From Burkholderia sp. Ac-20379 (GTDB lineage: Bacteria; Pseudomonadota; Gammaproteobacteria; Burkholderiales; Burkholderiaceae), in assembly GCF_017104645.1 (NCBI RefSeq), contig NZ_JAAGPF010000002.1, positions 1 through 64,000 on the forward strand: a stretch of DNA of 64,000 bases, written 5' to 3'. The position numbers and the translations under genes are program-made. The notes below the pieces were generated by a model. It was not told the origin of the DNA. It worked only from the letters and a program-made list of their open reading frames with translations, and did not search any database. Below, in pieces: positions 1-6,919 of the stretch; within the stretch, counting starts at the first letter, position 1; each line of letters begins with the position of its first letter.

Positions 1-1422
1 GCGCCGGGCGTGGCGATCCGCGAGCGGCTCGATGCGCCGGCCATCGCTGCTTCCGCAACTGACGGCGCAGCCGCCGATGGCGACGATGCCGTGACGGCCG
101 CCGTGCGCCAGGCGCTCGACGCGGGCTCGGTGCCGCTGTTCGAAATCGAAGCGGGGCAGGCGGTTGCGACGCCCGTGCTCGACACACCGCCGCCCGACGC
201 GGGCGAACCGTCCCCCGACGCGGCCCGCGCCGCCTTGCCGTTCGGCTTCGATTGCGAGCGCCGCCGCGGCCGCTGGCAGCGCGACGAGGGCGTGCCCGTC
301 GATTTGACGCTCGACGATCTGAGCTGGACCACGTCCACCGGCACCGGCCGCACCTGCGAGCTGCGTCTCGCCGTGGCCGATCCGGGCGACGCCGAGGGAC
401 GCGCGCTGGCGCTGCACGCGTTGTTCGACGCCGCGCGCGAACTGAGCGGCGCCTGGCCCGCGTTCCTGAAGCCGGCCTCGCTGGTCGATCTGGCCTGCGC
501 GGGTGTGCTGCCCGATGCGGACGCCGGGCCGGCGCGCGCCGCCCTCGCCGAATTGCAGGGCATCCGCTCGCAGCGCGCGGCGCTGTTCGTGCTCGGCGCG
601 AACGTGGCCGCGCAATGGCTCGGCAACGATGCCGGCGTGCGCGACAGCAGCGATCCCGAATTCGTCCATCAGATGCGCGTGGCGCTGCGCCGGCTGCGCA
701 CGCTGATGCGCCTGTTCCGCGATTTCGCCGACGACGCCTATCGCGACGCGTTCGCCGCCGATCTGTCCTGGTTCGGCGCGCAACTCGGCGTGGTGCGCGA
801 CTGGGACGTGTGCGTCAGCGAAACACTGCCGAACCTGCGCGACGCCGATCCCGACTTGGCCGGCGAACCGGCCTGGGCCGAGACGCTCGACGCCGCCGCC
901 CGCCAGCGCGACATCGCGCGCGGCGATCTGCGCCAGGCGGTGGCCTCGGCGCGCTATGCGCGGCTGGTGCTGGGTTGGGTGGAGTGGCTGTGTGTGCTGT
1001 CGCTGGGCAACGGGGAGGGCGAGTCGCGCGCCCAGCGGCGCTCGCTGAAGCGGCATGTCGCGAAGCGTGTCGACAAGCTGTTCGCGCGGCTCTACACGGT
1101 GCCGAAACTGACCACGCTCGATGTGGACGCGCGTCATCGCGTGCGCATCGACGCGAAACGGCTGCGCTACGCGCTCGAATTCTTTGCCTCGATCGCGGCG
1201 CGCAGCACGCGCGGCAAGCTGATCAAGACGCTCTCGCGCGTGCAGGGTACATTGGGCGACGCGAACGACGCCGAGGTGGCGTTGCGCCATCTCGAACGCC
1301 TCTCGGCGCCGCCCGAGCAGCTCGGTTTCGCGCGCGGCTACGGGGCCGCCGCGCAGCGCTATGCGGCCGCGGCCGCCGAGGCGGAACTGCGCGCGCTGCG
1401 GCGTCCCAGGATTCGAGGATGA
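1..1422 (+). CDS. CHAD domain-containing protein (5' end outside window)
   Basis: The reading frame is already open at base 1, so the N-terminus lies outside the window; in-window GTG at 10 is not likely to be the true start. The C-terminal half carries the CHAD signature: a histidine followed by basic helices (EFVHQMRVALRRLRTLMRLF, about residues 218-237 of the visible part) and a second copy (RHRVRIDAKRLRYALEFF, about 376-393). CHAD domains are conserved histidine/arginine-rich helical domains known to bind polyphosphate and are often fused behind a CYTH triphosphatase domain, which would be the expected missing N-terminus. Function beyond polyphosphate binding is inference. Confidence 0.85.
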   Translation, partial: APGVAIRERLDAPAIAASATDGAAADGDDAVTAAVRQALDAGSVPLFEIEAGQAVATPVLDTPPPDAGEPSPDAARAALPFGFDCERRRGRWQRDEGVPVDLTLDDLSWTTSTGTGRTCELRLAVADPGDAEGRALALHALFDAARELSGAWPAFLKPASLVDLACAGVLPDADAGPARAALAELQGIRSQRAALFVLGANVAAQWLGNDAGVRDSSDPEFVHQMRVALRRLRTLMRLFRDFADDAYRDAFAADLSWFGAQLGVVRDWDVCVSETLPNLRDADPDLAGEPAWAETLDAAARQRDIARGDLRQAVASARYARLVLGWVEWLCVLSLGNGEGESRAQRRSLKRHVAKRVDKLFARLYTVPKLTTLDVDARHRVRIDAKRLRYALEFFASIAARSTRGKLIKTLSRVQGTLGDANDAEVALRHLERLSAPPEQLGFARGYGAAAQRYAAAAAEAELRALRRPRIRG

Positions 1423-1479
1423 GGTGAGCGGGGGCGGCGGCGTGTCGCCGCCGCGAAGGCTGCGCGGCCGCCGTGCGGC

Positions 1480-2172
1480 TCAGATGCGGCGCATCTGCGC
1501 CGGCTGGAACACGGCCGCGGCGGGGCGCGACGCCGGCCGGTAATTCGGATTGGCCTTCCAGCGCGCCCGCACGTAGGGGCGCTGGTGGCCCGACACCTTG
1601 AGCGCGAATTCGGTCACCCAGCGCTGCGACGGCACCGGCACGCCATGCAGCGCCACGGTCACCACCGCCAGGCTCGCGACCACGGCCGGCACCGACCAGC
1701 GGTGCGGCTGCGCGCGCCAGGCGATCGCCACGAACGACAGCGCCGTGAGCGCGCCGACCACGCAGCCGGTGATCGCCTCCGACGGCGAATGCGCGGACAA
1801 CACCACGCGCGACAGCGACACCGCCACGCCGAGCGCGATCCCGAACGCCACGCCGGCCATGCGCAGCGCCGGGCGGGCGCGCGTCAGGGCGATCATCATC
1901 ACGATCGGATAGACGGAAGTGGCGAGCATCGAATGGCCGCTGAATCCGGTGAAATCCCAGGCGCGGATGCCGATGCCGAAGCCGAGGAACGCCACCTTGG
2001 TCAGCGCGACCGCGGCGATGCCCGCGCCGAGCACGGCGAGCCAGGCGATCGCAAGGCGCGGCGAATAGCCGAGCGCGAGCCAGATCGCGAGCGTCGCGGC
2101 CAGCGGCAGCGTGATGCCCGCGCTACCGAAGTAGGTGATCCAGTTCCAGACTTGAAGGGGCAGGTCGACCAT
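1480..2172 (-). CDS. PAP2-superfamily membrane phosphatase-like protein
   Basis: A 230-residue polytopic membrane protein with several hydrophobic segments. It has the PAP2 (phosphatidic acid phosphatase type 2) hallmarks FSGHSML (motif 2, about residue 77-83) and SRVVLSAHSPSEA (motif 3, about 120-132). Motif 1 is weak, with no clear K-x6-RP, and the usual final Asp of motif 3 is Glu. Catalysis on a lipid phosphate or undecaprenyl pyrophosphate is therefore plausible but unproven. It converges with the CHAD gene on its left; the 227-bp region on its right separates it from the divergent esterase gene. Confidence 0.75.
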   Translation of the reverse strand: MVDLPLQVWNWITYFGSAGITLPLAATLAIWLALGYSPRLAIAWLAVLGAGIAAVALTKVAFLGFGIGIRAWDFTGFSGHSMLATSVYPIVMMIALTRARPALRMAGVAFGIALGVAVSLSRVVLSAHSPSEAITGCVVGALTALSFVAIAWRAQPHRWSVPAVVASLAVVTVALHGVPVPSQRWVTEFALKVSGHQRPYVRARWKANPNYRPASRPAAAVFQPAQMRRI

Positions 2173-2330
2173 CGAAAACGGCGGCAGAGTGAAGCGGGGG
2201 GACGGATCCGGCCGGGTGTCGCCGGGTTGGGGCGAGGCCGCGCGGCGGACGGCGATCGTTCAGCAGTATAACGGGGCAATTTGCGCATCGGCACGATCCG
2301 GCCCCCGGTCAAACTGCGGAAACAATGTTA

Positions 2331-2345
2331 TTGTGCAATGCACAA
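2331..2345. promoter_or_regulatory. 15-bp perfect palindrome upstream of PHB-depolymerase-type esterase
   Basis: TTGTGCA, one central A, TGCACAA: a perfect 7-1-7 inverted repeat 55 bp before the esterase ATG. Its size and position fit a dimeric repressor site. The TGCA-centred half site is reminiscent of sites used by PHA-responsive PhaR-type regulators, but that link is inference. Confidence 0.5.
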
Positions 2346-2399
2346 ATCAACCCCGTGGCACCTATGTTGGCGCCCCGATTTCAACTGCGAGCCCGATCG

Positions 2400-3494
2400 A
2401 TGACCAAAAGTCTGACGAAGCTTTGGCTGGGCGGTATGAAGAAGATGATGCGCACATCGGTGCCGCACGGCGTCGCCGGTACGCCGCTGTCCTCCTTTCC
2501 CGCCTTCCCCGCGCCGATGGCCGACGCGCCGCCGCCTGCCGCCACGCCGCGCGAATCGCGCGTGCGGCCGCGCGCGGCCGCCTGGGCCGGTGGCGAATGG
2601 ACCCGCGGCGATCACCCGCTGCCGCTCGTGCTCGGGCGCTTCGTCACCCATCTCGGCTACGCGCTTTACGTGCCGGACGGCCTGCCGGAAGGCGCGCCGC
2701 TGGTGGTGATGCTGCACGGCTGCCAACAGGACGCCGACCAGTTCGCGCAAGGCACCCGCATGAACCTGCTGGCCGACCGCCACGGTTTCGCGGTGCTGTA
2801 TCCCGAGCAGTCGATGCAGGCGCATTCGCACGGCTGCTGGCATTGGTACGACGACACCGAACGCGGCGGGCGCGGCGAGGCGCAGGCCGTCGTCGACCTG
2901 ATCGATACGCTCGTCGAGGCGCGTCGCTTCGATGCATCGCGGGTCTACGCCGCCGGGCTGTCGGCCGGGGCTGGGCTGGCGACGCTGCTGGCGCTGCACT
3001 TCCCCGAACGCTTCGCGGCGATCGCGCTGCATTCGGGGCCGGCGTTCGGCGATGCGCACTCGGGCATCACCGCGATGGACGTGATGCGGCGCGGCGTGCA
3101 CACCAATCCGGCCGAGATCGCCGACCGCTACGCGGCGCCCGGCAGCTATCCGGGCATGCCGGCGCTGATCGTGCACGGCGACGACGACCCGGTGGTGGCG
3201 CCGGTCAACGCGGATCAACTGGCGGTGGCGTTCCTGCGGCTCAACGGCCTGGCCGATGCGGCGGGCGTGCCGGAAGGCGTCGACTCGAGCGAGACCGACA
3301 TCGGCGACGCGCGCCTGATCGATTATCGCCACGGCGGCGAGCCCGTCGTGCGCGTTTGCCACGTCGCGCAGCTCGGCCACGCCTGGGCCGGTGGCGACGA
3401 GGCCGTGCCCTACCATGCCGCCGGCGGCCCCGACGCGAGTGCGATGATCTGGGGCTTTTTCAGCGAGCAGTGTCGGCAGGGTGCGACAAGGTGA
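2400..3494 (+). CDS. PHB depolymerase family esterase (alpha/beta hydrolase)
   Basis: A 364-residue alpha/beta hydrolase of the PHB depolymerase / feruloyl esterase type-1 family. The oxyanion region reads VVMLHGCQQDADQFA (about residue 103). The nucleophile elbow is AAGLSAGAG, with Ser in G-x-S-x-G. The acid is in HGDDDPVV and the final histidine in QLGHAWAGG near the C-terminus. The ATG at 2400 was chosen because the longer frame from 2325 runs through the palindrome at 2331-2345 and has no family-like N-terminus. There is no obvious signal peptide; the N-terminus is short and basic. Likely role is hydrolysis of short-chain polyhydroxyalkanoate or a related ester. The exact substrate is not determined. 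Confidence 0.85.
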   Translation: MTKSLTKLWLGGMKKMMRTSVPHGVAGTPLSSFPAFPAPMADAPPPAATPRESRVRPRAAAWAGGEWTRGDHPLPLVLGRFVTHLGYALYVPDGLPEGAPLVVMLHGCQQDADQFAQGTRMNLLADRHGFAVLYPEQSMQAHSHGCWHWYDDTERGGRGEAQAVVDLIDTLVEARRFDASRVYAAGLSAGAGLATLLALHFPERFAAIALHSGPAFGDAHSGITAMDVMRRGVHTNPAEIADRYAAPGSYPGMPALIVHGDDDPVVAPVNADQLAVAFLRLNGLADAAGVPEGVDSSETDIGDARLIDYRHGGEPVVRVCHVAQLGHAWAGGDEAVPYHAAGGPDASAMIWGFFSEQCRQGATR

Positions 3495-3513
3495 ACCAGT
3501 ATTTTTGAAACGC

Positions 3514-3543
3514 TTGGCGGGCCCTAGGGGTTTTCCCTATAAT
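3514..3543 (+). promoter_or_regulatory. Sigma-70-type promoter for DUF3563 gene with AGGGGTTTTCCCT dyad
   Basis: A perfect TATAAT (3538-3543) lies 18 bp after a TTGGCG (3514-3519). The dyad AGGGGTTTTCCCT (3526-3538) abuts the -10 box and would place a regulator in the spacer. A near-identical dyad followed by TATCAT occurs upstream of the FUSC gene at 16464-16481. Confidence 0.6.
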
Positions 3544-3590
3544 CCGGGTTAACACTTAAGCGATAACCCTTGGATTTGGAGAATACGACC

Positions 3591-3767
3591 ATGTACCTGC
3601 TGAGCCGCCTGTTCCTGTTCCTGACGAAATCCTCCGAGCAGATCTCGAAAGAGCGCGCCGATGCGTATCTGGCCGACGCCACCGATCTGTACGATCTCGA
3701 ATTCCGCATCCGCAAGCTCGACCAGGATGCCGCCCAACGCACGCCGGCCTGGATGGCCGCACGCTGA
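3591..3767 (+). CDS. DUF3563 family protein
   Basis: A 58-residue protein beginning MYLLSRLFLFLTKSSEQ and continuing with a charged helical tail (KERADAYLADATDLYDLEFRIRKLD). It matches the small Burkholderiales DUF3563 family in length and sequence character. The ATG at 3591 is preceded by GGAGAA at suitable spacing (3578-3583), so it is preferred over the in-frame TTG at 3570. The N-terminal amphipathic or hydrophobic stretch suggests membrane association. No biochemical function is known to me. It is monocistronic, between its own promoter and the hairpin at 3818-3849. Confidence 0.85.
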   Translation: MYLLSRLFLFLTKSSEQISKERADAYLADATDLYDLEFRIRKLDQDAAQRTPAWMAAR

Positions 3768-3814
3768 GGCGCTGCCTGAGTCGTCTCTCGTCGCCGCGCC
3801 TGCCGCGCGCAACG

Positions 3815-3849
3815 AAAAAGGCGTGACGGCCTGCCGGTCGCCACGCCTT
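3815..3849. terminator. Bidirectional hairpin terminator between DUF3563 gene and ohr
   Basis: AAGGCGTG (3818-3825) pairs with CACGCCTT (3842-3849), with partial pairing extending inward and an A-run before the stem. It serves the convergent DUF3563 and ohr transcripts. Confidence 0.6.
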
Positions 3850-3944
3850 GCTGTATCTGCTTCCTGCTGTCTTTCATCGTTTCCCGCGCCCGGATTGCCG
3901 GGCGCGCGGCCAATCATGCGATCGATGGCCCGTTTGCCTGAACG

Positions 3945-4364
3945 TCAGGCGATGACGATACGCACCGGCACGTTGTTGCGGGTTGCGTTCGAGTACGGGC
4001 AGACCTCATGCGCCTTGTCCACCAGCGCCTTCGCCGCTTCCGGCTCGAGGCCGGGCAACGACACGCGCAGTTCCACGTCGAGCGCGAAGCCGCCCTTGTC
4101 GTTCGGGCCGATGCCCACTTGCCCCGTCACCGTCGTGTCGGCCGGCAGCGCCTGCTTGGCCTGGCCGGCGACGAACTTCATCGCGCTCAGGAAACACGCC
4201 GAATAGCCCGCCGCGAACAGTTGCTCCGGGTTCGTGCCTTCCGCGCCCGTGCCGCCGAGCTCGCGCGGCGCGGCCAGCTTCACGTCCAGCTTGTTGTCTT
4301 CCGAAACTGCCCGGCCGTCGCGGCCGCCGGTGCTGGTCGCGCTCGTCTTGTAGAGAATGTTCAT
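3945..4364 (-). CDS. ohr: Organic hydroperoxide resistance protein Ohr (OsmC/Ohr family)
   Basis: A 139-residue thiol peroxidase that reduces organic hydroperoxides. The two redox cysteines of the family are present in [12 protein letters not shown] (about residue 60) and [13 protein letters not shown] (about 124). The N-terminus [20 protein letters not shown] is typical of Ohr rather than OsmC. The ATG at 4364 was chosen because the longer frame to 4457 runs back through the promoter and operator. The gene lies downstream of the MarR-type regulator on the same strand, in the classical ohrR-ohr arrangement, and has its own promoter in the 115-bp gap. Confidence 0.95.
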   Translation of the reverse strand: MNILYKTSATSTGGRDGRAVSEDNKLDVKLAAPRELGGTGAEGTNPEQLFAAGYSACFLSAMKFVAGQAKQALPADTTVTGQVGIGPNDKGGFALDVELRVSLPGLEPEAAKALVDKAHEVCPYSNATRNNVPVRIVIA

Positions 4365-4408
4365 GATGACTCCTGTTCGTGTCGGTGAAGGGGAGAGAAG
4401 CAGGAGTA

Positions 4409-4448
4409 AATATATCGAACTAATGATTAGTGTGCAAATTAAATTTGC
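4409..4448 (-). promoter_or_regulatory. ohr promoter with OhrR-box-like operator
   Basis: Read on the minus strand, TTGCAC (4432-4437) and TATATT (4409-4414) are separated by exactly 17 bp. The perfect palindrome GCAAATT A AATTTGC (4434-4448) overlaps the -35 box. It closely resembles published OhrR boxes of the TACAATT/AATTGTA type. A second perfect palindrome, ACTAATGATTAGT (4419-4431), fills the spacer. Confidence 0.75.
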
Positions 4449-4479
4449 GGATGGCACCGGGCCGGAGCCGGCGGCGGGG

Positions 4480-4932
4480 TCACGCGTCGTTGTGATCGGC
4501 CAGCGCGTCGCGTAGTTGCCGGAGTTCTTCGCGGAGTTGAACGAGGAAGTCCGGCGTTTGCTGCATTGCGCAAAAAAGATCGGCCGGTACCGAGCGCGCC
4601 TGCTCGCGCAGCGCGCGTCCGGCGTCGGTCAGCTTGATATAGACCACGCGCTCGTCGGCGGTGCCGCGCGCGCGTTCGAGATAGCCGAGCGCCTCGAGCC
4701 GCTTCAGCAGCGGCGTGACCGTCGCCGAATCGAGATGCAGGCGCGCGGCGATGTCCTTGACGGCGATGTCATCGGTTTCCCACAGCACCAGCATCGTCAG
4801 GTATTGCGGATAGGTCAGCGACAGCCGTTCGAGCAACGGCTTGTACGCCTTGGTCATCGCCAGCGAGGTGGAATACAGCGCGAAGCAGAGTTGCTCGTCG
4901 AGCGTGGAAGGGAAGGCGGGGAGATCGGACAT
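4480..4932 (-). CDS. ohrR: MarR-family organic peroxide sensor OhrR
   Basis: A 150-residue winged-helix repressor. The reactive cysteine expected for OhrR is present at residue 16 ([12 protein letters not shown]), and the DNA-reading helix lies in [22 protein letters not shown]. Organic peroxide oxidation of that Cys releases the repressor from DNA in known family members. The start at 4932 ([16 protein letters not shown]) matches the family N-terminus; the longer frame to 5151 is GC-rich upstream sequence. Just upstream (about 4951-4970) an AT-rich imperfect repeat containing AAATTTGCAC resembles half of the ohr operator, so autoregulation is likely. Confidence 0.92.
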   Translation of the reverse strand: MSDLPAFPSTLDEQLCFALYSTSLAMTKAYKPLLERLSLTYPQYLTMLVLWETDDIAVKDIAARLHLDSATVTPLLKRLEALGYLERARGTADERVVYIKLTDAGRALREQARSVPADLFCAMQQTPDFLVQLREELRQLRDALADHNDA

Positions 4933-5271
4933 GATCGTCGGCCCGTCGATCGGGCACAAAAAATTTGCACGTGAACGATTGTGCGCCGATCGGCGCGGGT
5001 TGGCGAGCGGCGGCGGTGCCGGCGCGGCCCGGCAGGTTCCGCCGGCGCGTTTCGGTGGCGACCGCCTGGCGTGCGATGCACGGCTACACACTTTGGTCAC
5101 ACATCTGACAGTTGCGCCACGATCGGCGGCCGGCGATGCGTAGGATGGCAATTCGAGGCCGGCTGTGGAGCTCGCGCCTCGGTGAAAAGGTGGTTTGCCG
5201 ATGGATGGCTCGCGCGATCCGTCGGCATTTTTTTGTGCGGAAGGCGGCCCGTTTTTGAGCCGAGGCGAAAA

Positions 5272-5619
5272 TCAGTTAGGCTTTGCAGCCTTTGCGAAGG
5301 CCTCGGCGAGCTTGTCGAAGTGCTTGAGCGCCGCGGGAGTGAGCTCGATCTGCTTGCGCCGCGCGTCGTCGGTGTCGCCCAGCGTGACCCAGCCCTTTTC
5401 GCGCATCGACTTCAGACGCGCGTGCAACGTGGCCGGCGAGCCCAGTTCGCTGCGCGCCATCATTTCGCGCACCGACAGGCGTTCGTTGACCTGAGCCAGG
5501 CGCGCGATCAGTTCGAGGATCTTTTCTTCCAGCGGATCGAGTGCGGGCAGCGATGGCAGGCCGCGAAGGGCTTCCGCCAGTTGCAGGAATCGCAGATAAA
5601 TATCGGCAGGGCGTGTCAT
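5272..5619 (-). CDS. Small winged-helix (MarR-like) transcriptional regulator
   Basis: A 115-residue protein. The recognition region is SVREMMARSELGSPATLHARLKSMREKGWVTLGDTDDARRKQIELT, typical of MarR-type winged helices: a helix-turn-helix followed by a wing with the D-x-R-R-K signature. The start at 5619 has 51 bp to the divergent membrane-protein gene, so the two share a control region. The longer frame to 6282 overlaps that gene and is a shadow. A decayed partial duplicate of this gene lies at 10415-10625. Ligand and targets are unknown. Confidence 0.8.
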   Translation of the reverse strand: MTRPADIYLRFLQLAEALRGLPSLPALDPLEEKILELIARLAQVNERLSVREMMARSELGSPATLHARLKSMREKGWVTLGDTDDARRKQIELTPAALKHFDKLAEAFAKAAKPN

Positions 5620-5670
5620 GACGGACGAAATGCGCTCGCGTCGTGCTTCAAATCGAGGAATTGTACTGCA

Positions 5671-6225
5671 ATGGGCAAGTGGGGTTGGCGGTTGGCGTCG
5701 GTTGTCGGCACGGTCGTGGTGTTTGTGTTGTCGCTCTGGATCAATGAGGTGGTGTTCACGCATTCCGAGTACGTGCGCGGCGTCAACTGGATCTACTTGC
5801 CGTCGGGCATCAGGTTGCTGGCAACCTTGCTGCTCGGGGCGGACGGGGCGATCGGCTTGCTGGCCGCCAGCTGGCTGGTGGATTTTCTGTACTTCTTTCC
5901 CAACGATCCGATCCGGTCGATTGCCGGCGGTATCCTCTCGACGGCCGCGCCCTACGCGGTCTACCGGATCGCGCGCGAGCGGTACGGCCTGAATGCGTCG
6001 CTGACCAATCTCACGCCTCGGCGATTGCTGGTGCTTGCGCTGGCCTTTTCCATCGCGAATCCCTTGCTGACGAACATCTGGCTGACGCTGAACGGCAACA
6101 CGACGCATATCGTCGAGCGGTTCTTCGCCATGTTCGCCGGCGATCTGCTCGGCGCCGTGATCGTGCTGTATGCGGTGAAAGCGTTGCTGAGCTTGTTGCC
6201 GGCACCCAAGGCAGTTCGCAAATAG
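5671..6225 (+). CDS. Integral membrane protein, MASE1-like
   Basis: A 184-residue protein of mostly hydrophobic segments: an N-terminal TM helix at about 7-25, then YLPSGIRLLATLLLGADGAIGLLAASWLVDFL and later helices near 110-130 and 155-175. The pattern (W-x-Y-L-P-S-G-I-R near the N-terminal third) resembles MASE1-type sensory membrane domains, but there is no output domain. It is divergent from the winged-helix regulator at 5272-5619, which suggests that the regulator controls it. Function unknown. Confidence 0.7.
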   Translation: MGKWGWRLASVVGTVVVFVLSLWINEVVFTHSEYVRGVNWIYLPSGIRLLATLLLGADGAIGLLAASWLVDFLYFFPNDPIRSIAGGILSTAAPYAVYRIARERYGLNASLTNLTPRRLLVLALAFSIANPLLTNIWLTLNGNTTHIVERFFAMFAGDLLGAVIVLYAVKALLSLLPAPKAVRK

Positions 6226-6455
6226 GCGCTTTCGGCGGATTGGAAAGCGCTCAGTGTTCGAGCAGCCGCCCGGACGGAGCATGCACCGATCGAAGCGGGT
6301 CGCTTGACCGTAAGGCGGCGGTTCGGCGAACGCGGGACGTGCGTCCAGCGCGGGCCAGCCGACAGCCCAAAAAGACGTTGTGACGCATCAACCACGATGA
6401 CGGGGGCTGGCTGCCTGGCCGATGCCTCTCCGTCATGGCGTACGTTGGTGATGAT

Positions 6456-6488
6456 CTCTCAGGTTCATCGCTATGGAAAATATAACGT
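6456..6488 (+). repeat. Intergenic repeat, copy 1
   Basis: Begins CTCTCAGGTTCATCGCTATG, identical over its first 23 bases to copy 2 (6548-6570), and continues with an AT-rich stretch. Copy 3 at 9049 is diverged. All three have the same orientation. Confidence 0.65.
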
Positions 6489-6547
6489 TTCGGTCGAACG
6501 TTCTCGTTGTGCGGGCGGGCTTCGGCGGCCGGCTCATGCGCCAACGG

Positions 6548-6588
6548 CTCTCAGGTTCATCGCTATGGAATTTATATCGATTTGAGGG
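6548..6588 (+). repeat. Intergenic repeat, copy 2
   Basis: Identical to copy 1 for 23 bases. It aligns with copy 3 for about 41 bases with scattered purine/purine and pyrimidine/pyrimidine changes, ending in TTTGA. Confidence 0.65.
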
Positions 6589-6781
6589 ATTGTAACGGAA
6601 TGTTGCGGATTCTGGTTGGTATGTGCGTGTTTCCAAGCGCAGCGGAGGGGGCGCATCCGCGGAAGCCGCGGTGAAAACGGCAGAACCGATGGTGCGGGCA
6701 GCCGAGGCAACTGCACCCGTGGTGACTGGATTTTTGGGGCACTTGCGTGCCGCGCTCAAGCGCGCGTTCGGAATAACTCAT

Positions 6782-6809
6782 AAAGAACCCGCCTTGCGGC
6801 GGGTTCTTT
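6782..6809. terminator. Strong rho-independent hairpin
   Basis: AAAGAACCCGCC (6782-6793) pairs perfectly with GGCGGGTTCTTT (6798-6809) around a TTGC loop. The A and T ends make it usable on both strands. It follows the leftward lipoprotein gene (stop at 6920) at 111 bp. Confidence 0.8.
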
Positions 6810-6919
6810 GCATCGATTCCGGTGATCGACGGGGCAATGATGTTGCTGCTGCCTTTGCGCTCGACAATCGTTTTGAGCGAGGGCGTCAATCTGCCCCCCG
6901 CCTCTTCACCGATGGCTGA

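Larger units (their letters stand above)
6226..6919. other. Intergenic region without a supportable gene
   Basis: This 694-bp stretch lies between a rightward and a leftward gene end. It holds two copies of a repeated element (6456 and 6548) and a strong 12-bp-stem terminator (6782-6809). Small frames here run straight through the terminator and the repeats and show no recognisable protein. Confidence 0.6.

Noticed and set aside
6623-6919. 98-codon frame on the plus strand and overlapping minus-strand frames
   Set aside because: They read straight through the 12-bp-stem terminator and the intergenic repeats and show no recognisable domain.
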